A stretch of DNA of 64,000 nt from JAJFUI01 sp963754135. Its GTDB lineage: Bacteria > Planctomycetota > Planctomycetia > Pirellulales > Thermoguttaceae. The notes under the pieces are model-generated. The model worked only from the letters and a program-made list of their open reading frames with translations. It was not told where the DNA came from and did no database searches. Positions within the stretch are counted from its first letter, which is position 1; each line of letters starts with the position of its first letter. The position numbers and the translations under genes were made by a program. The stretch lies in assembly GCA_963754135.1 (NCBI GenBank), contig CAVWEY010000003.1:1178001-1242000 (forward strand), in the 5' to 3' direction. This document shows, in pieces, positions 8,963 through 16,861 of this stretch.

Positions 8963-9342
8963 CTACCTTGCGTATGGCTGTAGCGTGACAAGTCCTGGCA
9001 CGGCCGCGTAATGTCTGACGTTGAACGTGCAGAGCGGGGCGGACCGGCCCACGGCGCACGCGGCAATCAGAGCGTCCAGAAGCCCCAGCCCGTGCGACAA
9101 ATGGTAGGCCGTGAAATCGGCCAAGGCCCGGCGCAATCCGCCTCGGTGGGCCAAACGATTGACAGTGGTGCGACGAGCCTCAAGGTCTTCTGAATATGCG
9201 CCGCGCTCGGCGCATCCTGGATAAGCTCCATCACCGTGAATCCGGAAACCGACGGCAACTCCGTCAGGCCGGCGAACCACGCCGACGCGGGAGCGTGACC
9301 GCGCTGAATGTCGACCAGGATGTCCGTATCGAGCAGTTGCAC
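8963..9342 (-). CDS. PIN-domain ribonuclease toxin (VapC-like), one interruption
   Basis: The GTG at 9342 starts (M)QLLDTDILVDIQRG with the first PIN aspartate (DTDILVD). Further features are FTVMELIQDA (conserved Glu) and GLLDALIAACAV (third acidic residue), ending FNVRHYAAVPGLVTLQPY. PIN toxins cleave RNA. One base appears missing near 9145 (TT for TTT), which splits the frame; reading across it gives about 126 aa, the usual length. It starts 4 nt after the antitoxin stop, so the two are translationally linked. Confidence 0.82.
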
Positions 9343-9346
9343 GGGA

Positions 9347-9607
9347 TCACTCCCGACCTCGCCGCTCCGCTTGCCGGCGGACTTCCTGCGAGTGGGCCAG
9401 GCTGTCGGAGATGTCGGGACGCGAACCGATAATGCCATGCTCCTCCCAGTACGACACCAGTTCAGCGCCCGTCTTCGGAAGGGCGGCGGCGATCCGACCC
9501 GTGCCCAGCAATGTCACCACGTAGTCGGTCAAAGGAAGCCCCGCCTGCGTGGCTTCCACCGTGAGTTCACTCACCAATGCCTCGGGAATATCGAGCGTGA
9601 TGCTCAT
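9347..9607 (-). CDS. Antitoxin paired with the PIN toxin
   Basis: This intact 86-aa protein begins MSITLDIPEALVSELTVEAT, a ribbon-helix-helix-like N-terminus. It continues with the helical segment TDYVVTLLG and a charged C-terminal tail (SQEVRRQAERRGRE) typical of the toxin-binding part. It precedes the toxin in the same operon and would repress it and bind it. The start at 9607 is preceded by an AGGGGGATG ribosome site. Confidence 0.78.
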   Translation of the reverse strand: MSITLDIPEALVSELTVEATQAGLPLTDYVVTLLGTGRIAAALPKTGAELVSYWEEHGIIGSRPDISDSLAHSQEVRRQAERRGRE

Positions 9608-9705
9608 GGTTTGGCATCCCCCTATTTCCGCAACACTCTTATCCTACCCCGCAAAATGGGGTTTTTCAAGGAGTGGCCGGCGAAATAAAATGAGGACACG
9701 CATCC

Positions 9706-9727
9706 CCCTGCGACCGCAGTCGCAGGG
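9706..9727. repeat. Family E palindrome, single arm (E1)
   Basis: CCCTGCGACCGCAGTCGCAGGG is a self-complementary hairpin matching one arm of the larger family E elements at 43311-43384 and 45000-45077. Confidence 0.75.
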
Positions 9728-9753
9728 CGTTTTACGCATTTACTATCCGAGTG

Positions 9754-10566
9754 CTACCGGCCGCTCACTACGCCTTCCAGCGGACTGCTGGCCGTGGCGT
9801 AGAGTTTCTTGGGGATGCGGCCGGCAAGGTAGGCCAGCCGGCCGGATTCGGCAGCCAGCCGCATGGCGCGGGCCATCTGGAGCGGGTCCTTGGCCTGGGC
9901 AATGCCCGTGTTCAGCAGGACGCCGTCGACGCCCAACTCCATCGCACTGGTCACGTCGCTGGCCGTGCCCACGCCCGCGTCGACGATCACCGGATAGTCG
10001 GGATCGTTTTCTTTCAGGTATTCCAGGCAAATTCGGATGGCGTTGGGATTCAGCACGCCCTGGCCGGAGCCGATGGGGCTTCCGGCAGGCATGACGCTGG
10101 TGGCGCCGGCCTCTTTCAGCCGCCGGGCCACCACCGGGTCGTCGCCGGTGTAGACCAAGACCTGAAAGCCGTCGGCCACGAGCGTCTTGGTGGCTTCGAG
10201 GGTGGCGATGGGGTCCGGCAGGAGCGTTTTCTTGTCGCCCAGCACTTCGAGTTTCACCCAGTCCGCGCCGGGATTGCCCAACTGGGTGAGGATTTCGCGG
10301 CCCAGGCGGGCCACCCGGACGGCGTCCTCGGCGGTGAAGCAGCCGGCCGTGTTGGGAAGGATTGTATACCGCCGGGTGTCAATAAAATCCAGCAGATTCT
10401 TTCCCGCCGCGTCGATCAGCCGCTCGCGGCGGACCGCCACCGTGATGCACTCCGTGCCCGAGATGCTCAACGCCTCCCGCATCATCTCGTAGTTGGCGTA
10501 TTTGCCGGTGCCGACAATCAGGCGGCTTGCGAAGCTGTGGGCGCCGATGCGCAGTTGATCGGACAT
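9754..10566 (-). CDS. thiG: Thiazole synthase ThiG
   Basis: ThiG forms the thiazole ring of thiamine from 1-deoxy-D-xylulose phosphate, dehydroglycine and ThiS thiocarboxylate. It is an intact TIM-barrel protein of about 270 aa. Blocks include RLIVGTGKYANYEMMREAL, ECITVAVRRERL, LPNTAGCFTAEDAVR, WVKLEVLGDKKTLLPDP, VMPAGSPIGSGQGVLNP and VDAGVGTASDVTSAMELGV. The start ATG at 10566 lies 2 nt after the thiS stop. The open frame extends upstream through thiS in another frame, but MSDQLRIG is the natural N-terminus. Confidence 0.96.
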   Translation of the reverse strand: MSDQLRIGAHSFASRLIVGTGKYANYEMMREALSISGTECITVAVRRERLIDAAGKNLLDFIDTRRYTILPNTAGCFTAEDAVRVARLGREILTQLGNPGADWVKLEVLGDKKTLLPDPIATLEATKTLVADGFQVLVYTGDDPVVARRLKEAGATSVMPAGSPIGSGQGVLNPNAIRICLEYLKENDPDYPVIVDAGVGTASDVTSAMELGVDGVLLNTGIAQAKDPLQMARAMRLAAESGRLAYLAGRIPKKLYATASSPLEGVVSGR

Positions 10567-10568
10567 TT

Positions 10569-10769
10569 CTAACCTCCCCCCACTAGCGTAACAACTTCCA
10601 GGCGGTCCCCCTCGGACAGCCGGTGTTCCGCGTGACGCGGCCGAGGAACCAACTGGAGATTGACCTCGACCGCCACCGGCTTGCCGCCAAGGCGGAGTTC
10701 GTTCAAGAGGGCGGCAATGGTGATGTTGTGGGCAATTTGGCGGGCTTGGCCGTTGACTGTGACCCACAT
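10569..10769 (-). CDS. thiS: Sulphur carrier protein ThiS
   Basis: This is a 66-aa ubiquitin-fold sulphur carrier for thiazole synthesis. It begins MWVTVNGQARQIAHN, has VAVEVNLQLVPRP, and ends LEVVTLVGGG. The C-terminal Gly-Gly tail is the site of thiocarboxylation, although here one extra Gly is present. It is directly upstream of thiG, the usual order, and starts 1 nt after the preceding gene. Confidence 0.95.
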   Translation of the reverse strand: MWVTVNGQARQIAHNITIAALLNELRLGGKPVAVEVNLQLVPRPRHAEHRLSEGDRLEVVTLVGGG

Positions 10770-10770
10770 T

Positions 10771-11343
10771 CTAGTCCCGTCCTCTTCGTGGTCCGCCGGG
10801 CATGGCGCCTGGACCGATGCCCCCTCCTGGACCTAAGCCCGTGCGGAAGCCGATCACCGGGCCTACCGGCTTCAACTCCGCGCTCTGCGGCTGGCCGGCG
10901 GCATACATCGTAGCACTCCACGGAATGGAGTAGGCGACGACTTTGCCGCTGGTGACTTCGGCCACGTAGCACATCGAGGCGCTCCATTGATAGCGGCTGC
11001 CGCCGGCACGCCGCAAACTCGCCAAGCCGGTAGTCATCAAGTACTTAGCGTTCTTCTGCGGGTCGACCCCCAGATCGACGGCGACGTTGCGGTAGAAATA
11101 GCCGGTCCAGGTGAGCGGTTGTTTCCCGAGCACCCACGCCTTCAGATCGCCGGTGAGGAAGTCGAGGAAGTAGACGGCCTCGACTTCGTTGTCGACCGGT
11201 CCGGTGGCCATGCCAAAGGTGTCGATCCGGTCGGTGGCGACGGCATACAAGGGGGTCTGGGGCCAGACTCCGCTTAGGACCACCCCCCCCACGAAGCCCA
11301 TCGCCACGGCGATGAGCCAACGGTGCTGTTTACGGCATACCAT
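10771..11343 (-). CDS. Planctomycete hypothetical protein with N-terminal membrane anchor
   Basis: The protein has 190 aa and one N-terminal membrane segment (WLIAVAMGFVGGVVLSGVWP). A globular part follows (EAVYFLDFLTGDLKAWVLG; YLMTTGLASLRR; SSMCYVAEVTSGKVVAYSIP-like blocks), and the tail is Gly/Pro/Arg-rich. I do not recognise a function. It ends 1 nt before thiS, so it is probably co-transcribed with thiS-thiG; whether it takes part in thiamine metabolism is unknown. Confidence 0.6.
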   Translation of the reverse strand: MVCRKQHRWLIAVAMGFVGGVVLSGVWPQTPLYAVATDRIDTFGMATGPVDNEVEAVYFLDFLTGDLKAWVLGKQPLTWTGYFYRNVAVDLGVDPQKNAKYLMTTGLASLRRAGGSRYQWSASMCYVAEVTSGKVVAYSIPWSATMYAAGQPQSAELKPVGPVIGFRTGLGPGGGIGPGAMPGGPRRGRD

Positions 11344-11409
11344 GATACTCTCCTATTCAATTAGGGTTCAATTAGGGTCAACCGGTGTGGCAGGCACGTC
11401 ATCGTCATC

Positions 11410-11431
11410 GGGTGCGTGCCTGCACGCACCC
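11410..11431. repeat. Short perfect hairpin upstream of the Gfo/Idh gene
   Basis: GGGTGCGTGC-CT-GCACGCACCC is a 10-nt stem with a 2-nt loop. A related hairpin (CGCGTGC-TT-GCACGCACG) occurs at 58086-58107. The preceding 20 nt contain a direct repeat of CAATTAGGGT. Confidence 0.6.
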
Positions 11432-11590
11432 CACAAGGAGTCAATAGACCCCCTATGGGAAATCGTACCCGGATTCAGGGTGTGCCGCCAGACTGGGTTT
11501 GCGGATTTTTTTCGCCGGCCTCTTGTCAGAACGTGGGAATCTTTCTATAACCATCTTCCGTCGCCAGTCACATCCGGGAAGGAGCAACCG

Positions 11591-12772
11591 ATGGCAACGG
11601 TCAACGTGGCATTGATCGGGCAGGGCTTCATGGGGCGGTCGCACTCGAACGCCTGGGGCCAGGTGGCCAAGTTCTTCAAGCCGCCGCTGACGCCCATCAT
11701 GCACACGGTGTTCGGGCAGCCGGAAGAAAATCCCCGCATGTTTGCGGCCAATTGGGGTTGGAAGAACGCCTCGACGGACTGGGAGCAGTTGGTCCGTTCG
11801 GCGGAGATCGGGCTGGTCAACATCGTCACGCCGAACTACATGCACGCGCCGGTTGCGCGGGCGGCGATTGCCGCCGGCAAGCCCGTCTCGTGCGAGAAAC
11901 CGATCGCCGGCACGCTGTCCGACGCCCGGGAAATGGCCCGGGCCGCCAAGGCCGCCAAGCTGAAGACGTTCGTCTGGTTCAACTACCGGCGTTGCCCCGC
12001 CGTGGCGCTCGCCTATCAAATGGTCAAAGCGGGCAGCCTCGGCGAAATCCGCCACGTGCGGGCGACCTACTTGCAGGACTGGGCCACCGAAGCCGTCCCG
12101 TTCTTGTGGCGGTTCGACAAGAACCTGGCCGGCTCCGGCGCCCACGGCGACCTGAACGCCCACATCGTCGACATGATGCGCTTCGTCACCGGCCAGGAGA
12201 TCACCGAGATCGCCGGGGCGATTGCCGAGACGTTCATCAAGGAGCGGGCGCTGACCACGGGCGTGGCGGCGGGCGGAATCGCCGCCGGCCGCCAGGGCGC
12301 CGGCGGAAAAGGCCAAGTGACCGTCGACGACGCCGTGCTGTTCCTCGCCCGTTTCTCCGGCGGCGCCGTGGCCAGCTTCGAGGCCGCCCGGCAGGCCACC
12401 GGCAACCAGAACCGCAACACCTTCGAGCTTAACGGCACCCGCGGCGCGCTCAAGTTCGATTTCGAGCGGATGAACGAGTTGCAGTGGTACGACGCGACGT
12501 TGCCGCGGGCCGTGCAAGGGTGGAGCACGATCATGTGTACCCACGGCGGCGACCACCCGTACGTGGCCAACTGGTGGCCCGACGCCCATATTATCGGCTA
12601 CGAACACGGGTTCACCAACGAGGCGTACGACATTTTGCGGGTGCTGGCCGGCGAGGCGCCGACCGTGCCGATCCCCGATTTCGAGGACGCCTACCAGACG
12701 CAGCGGGTGTTGGAGGCGGCGCTCGTGTCCGCCGGCGAGCGCCGGCCGGTCAAGCTGGAGGAAGTGAAGTAG
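11591..12772 (+). CDS. Gfo/Idh/MocA family NAD(P)-dependent oxidoreductase
   Basis: This intact ~393-aa enzyme oxidises or reduces sugars, inositols or related polyols. The Rossmann motif is LIGQGFMGRSH (7-17). The family lysine motif is CEKPIAGTLSDAREM. The C-terminal half carries HGDLNAHIVDMMRF with the expected catalytic-face histidine. Substrate cannot be told from sequence. The start ATG 11591 has a clear AAGGAG site. It stands alone in its transcription unit, followed by an intrinsic terminator at 12924. Confidence 0.9.
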   Translation: MATVNVALIGQGFMGRSHSNAWGQVAKFFKPPLTPIMHTVFGQPEENPRMFAANWGWKNASTDWEQLVRSAEIGLVNIVTPNYMHAPVARAAIAAGKPVSCEKPIAGTLSDAREMARAAKAAKLKTFVWFNYRRCPAVALAYQMVKAGSLGEIRHVRATYLQDWATEAVPFLWRFDKNLAGSGAHGDLNAHIVDMMRFVTGQEITEIAGAIAETFIKERALTTGVAAGGIAAGRQGAGGKGQVTVDDAVLFLARFSGGAVASFEAARQATGNQNRNTFELNGTRGALKFDFERMNELQWYDATLPRAVQGWSTIMCTHGGDHPYVANWWPDAHIIGYEHGFTNEAYDILRVLAGEAPTVPIPDFEDAYQTQRVLEAALVSAGERRPVKLEEVK

Positions 12773-12774
12773 AA

Positions 12775-12863
12775 ACGTATTCCTCACGCTCCGCGTGAGG
12801 AAAGAAATAAGGGCAGAGGTTCCGCGTGGGGGGATTGCATCACGCGGAGCGTGATGAGTACGT
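12775..12863. repeat. Palindromic element family B, copy B2
   Basis: The arms (about 12775-12798 and 12838-12863) are imperfect and share CTCACGCTCCGCGTGAG-type sequence with B1. It lies just after the Gfo/Idh stop codon. Confidence 0.88.
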
Positions 12864-12923
12864 TTTTCCCGCGGGTCGCAAACGTCCCCTTTGCGGCCCG
12901 CTCGTGGTTCGTTGCGCGACAAC

Positions 12924-12971
12924 GGGCGTCATGGGCCGAAGGACTCTGCCCATGACGCCCATGCTTTTTTA
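12924..12971 (+). terminator. Rho-independent terminator after the Gfo/Idh gene
   Basis: A perfect 13-nt stem (GGGCGTCATGGGC at 12924-12936, GCCCATGACGCCC at 12948-12960) is followed by ATGCTTTTTTA. It lies between convergent genes and its T-run overlaps the end of the metallopeptidase gene on the other strand. Confidence 0.7.
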
Positions 12972-13661
12972 GTCCCGGTTTCTGTTGCCGGTGATCAACA
13001 TCAGGAAGTAGAGCAGCGTCATGATCGCCTGGAGCGTGGCGGCCACATAGGTCAAGGCCGCCGCATTGAGCACTTTGCTGACGTGCCGCAATTCCTCCTC
13101 GTTGATAATGCCCAAGCTCACCAGTTGCGCCTTGGCCCGCGCGCTGGCGTTGAACTCGACCGGCAGGTTCACGATCTGGAAGGCAACGAAGGCGGAGAAC
13201 AACCCGATGCCCAGCCAGATCAGAACCGCGTTCATGTGCAGGAACATGCCGATGATGATCAGCCAAATGCCGGCGTTGCTGCCGATGCCGGCCGCCGGCA
13301 CGGCGGCGTTCCGCAGCGCCAGCGGAGCGTAGGCCAGGGCGTCCTGCAGGGCGTGGCCGGCCTCGTGGGCGGCAATGCCCACCGCCGCCAACGTCCGGCT
13401 CTCATAGACCTCCGGACTCAGTCGCAGCACTTTTTCCCGCGGGTCGTAGTGGTCGCTCAGGCGTCCGGGTATCTCTTCGATCGAGACGTTGTTCAAGCCG
13501 GCGGAGTCAAGGATGTGGCGGGCGGCCGCCGCGCCGCTCAGCGGGGCCGGCAACTGTTGGGCCTGCCCATAGGCCGCGCTAATCCGCAGTTGCGCCCAAA
13601 GCCCCAGCAAGAAAGCCGGACCGACAAACAGAAAATATCTCGGGTCAAAGGTATAGAGCAT
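12969..13661 (-). CDS. Membrane zinc metallopeptidase (YugP-like)
   Basis: The protein is intact, about 230 aa. The N-terminal membrane segment (YFLFVGPAFLLGLWAQL) precedes the catalytic domain with the zinc site IAAHEAGHALQDAL (HExxH-type). Two to three further membrane segments follow (NAGIWLIIIGMFLHMNAVLI; GLFSAFVAFQIVNLP; LQAIMTLLYFLMLITG). It belongs to the neutral zinc metallopeptidase family of integral membrane proteins; the physiological substrate is not known. It lies 3 nt downstream of the gene at 13665-14177, probably in one operon. Confidence 0.9.
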   Translation of the reverse strand: MLYTFDPRYFLFVGPAFLLGLWAQLRISAAYGQAQQLPAPLSGAAAARHILDSAGLNNVSIEEIPGRLSDHYDPREKVLRLSPEVYESRTLAAVGIAAHEAGHALQDALAYAPLALRNAAVPAAGIGSNAGIWLIIIGMFLHMNAVLIWLGIGLFSAFVAFQIVNLPVEFNASARAKAQLVSLGIINEEELRHVSKVLNAAALTYVAATLQAIMTLLYFLMLITGNRNRD

Positions 13662-13664
13662 GGT

Positions 13665-14177
13665 TCATTTCCCTCTCTCCTTATTATTCGTCCCATTATT
13701 CGTTGCCGCAGCCTTATTGGGCTTATCGGGGGGCGGTTTCGTCGGCAAGGGAGCCACATTCATCCCCTTGACAGGGGGTTTGCCGGCAGGATTGCCGTCG
13801 TATCGCCACGCCGGTGCGATAGGGATTGTCAGGCCAAGCTCAGGCAAATGCGCAAAGACTCCGAACTGCTGGCCCAGGTGGCCCGTCAACACGACCATCC
13901 CCCCGGCGCCGATCGACTGGATCTGAACCAGCGGCATTCCGTCGGTGGAGAAAGTCTCAATGGCGCCGCCGTTCGACCTGACATCTGCGACGGCAGCGAC
14001 CGCCGGCCGGCCGTTTGGTCCCCTGACGAACAACGCCCGGCAGTCCGCTTGGCCCGATTCCAGCCGGTCGCAAATGACCTGCCCGATCTCCAGTCTCCCG
14101 ATGAGCTTGTCGCGCACGGCGCTGCCAAGGGCCAGAAACAGCAACGGATAGACGATCCAGCGTTCGCGGGTAGACAT
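13665..14177 (-). CDS. Planctomycete hypothetical protein, one membrane segment
   Basis: The start ATG at 14177 has a GGGGAGA ribosome site. The product is about 170 aa with an N-terminal anchor (WIVYPLLFLALGSAV). A compact domain follows (RALFVRGPNGRPAVAAVAD; GGMVVLTGHLGQQFGVFAHL), then a Pro/Lys/Asn-rich tail. No family of known function is recognised. It precedes the membrane metallopeptidase and may be its partner or substrate, which is only a guess from position. Confidence 0.6.
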   Translation of the reverse strand: MSTRERWIVYPLLFLALGSAVRDKLIGRLEIGQVICDRLESGQADCRALFVRGPNGRPAVAAVADVRSNGGAIETFSTDGMPLVQIQSIGAGGMVVLTGHLGQQFGVFAHLPELGLTIPIAPAWRYDGNPAGKPPVKGMNVAPLPTKPPPDKPNKAAATNNGTNNKERGK

Positions 14178-14587
14178 TCTGCATTCTCCCCGGGCAGTGG
14201 AGCTGCCCAAAATACCCAGTTTGTCATATCGTAGGTTATGCTTCAGCCGGGTGCCATGCCCACGCTTGCGTGGGCATGTTGCGGCGTTTTCGGCACTTCA
14301 CATGCCCACGCAAGCGTGGGCATGGCACCCAGCGTTATACCGAAGCATAACCTACGCATACTTTGGAGGGGCACAACACGAGTGAAAGATACCGCCGAGT
14401 CACGGGCGGGGAAAGAGGAAAAACGGGGAAAGCACGGTTGCATCGCACTAACCGGTGTCGCTACAATCCCGCCCACGCCGATTGGCCCCTCTTGCCCTGC
14501 AGGAGGCGACTCCTGTCGCCGACTGCGGCGAAGACAGGGGCAAATCGACGACGGGAGCCGCCTCCTACAGAACTGGGGGAAGCAGAC
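14178..14587. other. Gene-free stretch filled by two palindromic elements
   Basis: This 410-nt gap between divergent genes contains the long hairpin element at 14230-14356 and a second, imperfect inverted repeat at about 14500-14575 (GGAGGCGACTCCTGTCGCC against GGGAGCCGCCTCCTAC). The latter's unit recurs at 54190-54220. No gene is supported. Confidence 0.6.
14230..14356. repeat. Long palindromic element (family I), 127 nt
   Basis: The outer arms CGTAGGTTATGCTTC (14230-14244) and GAAGCATAACCTACG (14342-14356) flank inner arms (about 14250-14278 and 14301-14330). Each inner arm is itself a hairpin, ATGCCCACGCTTGCGTGGGCAT. It is one of the longest inverted repeats in the window. Confidence 0.9.
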
Positions 14588-16149
14588 ATGGACCCAACGA
14601 TCACGCCCGCCACGAAGTCTTGGCGCCAACCGCCACGTCCGGCGATGTCTGATCGGCCTGCTGGCCGGGGTGATCGTCTGGGGCCTGGTCGATGTCCGCC
14701 AACGCGGGTATCCCGACGTTCCGGCCGAGCACCGGACCGATCTGACGGTCTACACGGAAGCGGGCGCGGCGTTCTTCGATGGCCGGCCTCCCTACGAGGT
14801 CAGCAATCCGCGGGGCTGGACCTATCTGTATCCGCCGCTTTTGGCCATGCTTTTGGCCCCGCTCCATCCGCTGGCGGACCAGGACCAAGTGACCGTCTGG
14901 TTCTTCCTCAGTCTCTTGTTCTGCTGGGGGTGCTGGCGGGAGTGCCGTCGCATCGTGCAGCTCGTGTGCCGGTCGGACCCGATTGCGGCCGCCGCCTGGG
15001 CGCGTTGGCGGATCTGGCTCGGCGCCGCGGCGGTCCTGACCGCGCTACTGCCCACACTCAACTGTTTGCAGCGCGGGCAGGTAGGGGTCGTCAAGCTGTA
15101 TCTCCTGCTGCTGGGGTTGCGGCTCATCCTGGCGCCGGAAAAGGGGACCGTCCCCGACCAACCTTCGGTCGGTGCCCGCCGGAACGGCCCGAAGGGTGCT
15201 GCGCACAAATGGGGACTGTCCCCTTTTCCGGCCGCATGGTTGTCATGGACCGCCGGCGGCGTCGTGTTGGCCTTGCCCGTGGCGATGAAGATCGTTCCGG
15301 TGGTGCCGGTCGGGTTCTTCGTCTTCCTGCAACTGGTCGACTTCTTGCGAGGCCGCCGGGACGCCGCGGTGATCGGGCGGCGATGGGCTTTTTCCACCTG
15401 CGGCGTCGCCGCCGGCTTGGCATTGTTCTTCCTCGTGGTCCCCGCCCTGCTGGTCGGCTGGCGGGCCAACCTGGGGTATCTCGACACCTGGGGCCGCTTC
15501 ATGCTCACCAAGGCCGACGACGGCGGCATGGACCCCGCGCTCCGGCAACTCCCATTCGTCGCGCAACCAGAGCCTGCAAAACGCCGCCTACCGGCTGGGC
15601 AATTTCGCCGCGCACCTGGCGGCCGCCGGGCCCGACGACCGGCTGGTCGAGAACTTCGCCGCGCCGCCAATGGCGATGGACGCCCCCGCCGCCGCGCGCC
15701 TCCTGCTGCTTTCGCGGGCGGCCCTGGCGCTGGCCCTCTTGACGCTCGGCACGCAGTTGGTCCGCGGCGACGGCAACCGGCTGAACCTCGCCGTCGGGTT
15801 CGCGCTGGGGTGCGTGACGATGCTGGCCGTCTCACCCGTGGCGCGGGGGCACTACTTCCTCATGCTGGCGCCCGCCGTGCTGTTGGTTCCACTCTGGCTC
15901 TACCGCCACGGCCGGCCCCGCGCGGCGGCGGCTATGGCCGGCTTTCTGCCGCCGCTCTGCCTGCTGCACTATGCCCTCTTGCCGCTCACCGGCCGCATCG
16001 GGCTGTTGGGGCTGGGAACGGCCGCCTGGCTCATGGCGGCGATAGTGATCATGGCCCGGACGCAACGGTCCGCAGCCGGGGCCACGGACAAGCAAGACAG
16101 GCTCATGGCGTTTCCCGCGGCGGCCTCTGCGCTTCGCAAGGCGGCCTAA
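14588..16149 (+). CDS. Polytopic GT87/DUF2029-like mannosyltransferase-type membrane protein
   Basis: ATG 14588 follows GGGGGAAG. The product (~520 aa) has about ten hydrophobic segments (CLIGLLAGVIVWGLV; VWFFLSLLFCWGCW; GVVLALPVAMKIVPVVPVGF; GVAAGLALFFLVVPALLVGW and others). The periplasmic-type loop YTEAGAAFFDGRPPYE is followed by YLYPPLLAMLLAPLHPL, matching DUF2029 (GT87-like) lipid-linked sugar transferases. The first Asp of the GT-C pattern is not certain. Two interruptions occur, near 14630 and 15547; after the second the frame reads NQSLQNAAYRL, the family's NQSL motif. A palindromic element (A3) is read in frame at 15135-15233 between two membrane segments. Confidence 0.75.
15135..15233. 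repeat. Palindromic element family A, copy A3, with a nested insertion
   Basis: The arms 15135-15156 and 15212-15233 pair with one mismatch. The core is present in inverted orientation. One half carries an extra CCAACCTTCGGTCGGTGCCC stretch, also found inverted at about 56608. The element is read in frame by the GT87-like gene. Confidence 0.85.
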
Positions 16150-16189
16150 CCGCCCCTTTCCCGGCTGCGGCAAGAAATCCTGGCACACG

Positions 16190-16255
16190 GTCATTCTGAG
16201 CGTAGCGAAGAATCTCCCTTGCGTCACGGAGATTCTTCGCTACGCTCAGAATGAC
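16190..16255. repeat. Palindromic element (family J)
   Basis: Perfect 28-nt arms (16190-16217 and 16228-16255) around a 10-nt spacer. Between the GT87-like gene and the lipoprotein gene; it could also act as a terminator hairpin but has no T-run. Confidence 0.92.
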
Positions 16256-16331
16256 AAAACCGCCAAGAAGAATAGGCAGACCCTCTTCCTGCCCCCTTTT
16301 GCCCGTCCCCGCGATATGTGATAATTGGGAC

Positions 16332-16724
16332 ATGGCAATCAGGTGGCTGCCGGCAGTGACCGTGGCTCTGTGGTTGGGGGGGTGCGGCTTCGAGAACGCG
16401 CCGCCTCCTGATCCGTCCCCGCAGCCGCGGACGGCCGACGATCCCGTGGCGGTCCCGCATCCGCCGGCTGTCGAGAAGGCATCCCCGGCGGTTGCCCCGA
16501 AGCCGGCGGCAAAGCCGCAGCAGCCGGCGAAGCCGCCGGAGCGGACCGCGGAGAAGAAGCCTGTCCCCCGCACGACCGATGATTTCGGGTTCTCGCTGAT
16601 CATCGTCATCGAAGCGCCCGAGGTGCCCAAGGAACTCCTGGGGCCATCGCCGCCGATCCAAGAGCCGCCCGCACCCGCACCAAAACCGCCCGCGCCGAAA
16701 CCGGCGGCTCCGCCGAAGCCGTAA
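16332..16724 (+). CDS. Proline-rich lipoprotein
   Basis: The product is a 130-aa protein. The signal peptide (MAIRWLPAVTVALWLGGC) ends in a lipobox with the modified Cys at position 18, so it should be membrane-anchored. The rest is low-complexity Pro/Ala/Lys with a single structured block (TDDFGFSLIIVIEAPEVP). A TonB-like spanning role is possible by composition only. No partner genes are adjacent. Confidence 0.6.
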   Translation: MAIRWLPAVTVALWLGGCGFENAPPPDPSPQPRTADDPVAVPHPPAVEKASPAVAPKPAAKPQQPAKPPERTAEKKPVPRTTDDFGFSLIIVIEAPEVPKELLGPSPPIQEPPAPAPKPPAPKPAAPPKP

Positions 16725-16738
16725 CTGTCTGCCGCCCA

Positions 16739-16822
16739 TGTAGACGCGGCATCCTGCCGCGTTGTGTCGGCAGGACCGCAGTCCTTGGACGGGGCATGAA
16801 GCGGCAAGATGCCGCTTCTACA
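16739..16822. repeat. Palindromic element family D, copy D1
   Basis: The arms TGTAGACGCGGCATCCTGCC and its partner ending GCCGCTTCTACA pair across 16739-16822. Each arm is itself a hairpin around GCGGCATCCTGCCGC or a variant. Other copies: 55856-55940 and 56812-56835 (single arm, in gene). Confidence 0.9.
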
Positions 16823-16861
16823 GTCCTGGCCCGCCAACGGCTTCTCGGGTACAATCGCGGC

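Noticed and set aside
16190..16255. Element J as a plain intrinsic terminator
   Set aside because: The stem is far longer than usual (28 perfect pairs), has no T-run, and matches the architecture of the other palindromic repeats. It may still stop transcription as a side effect.
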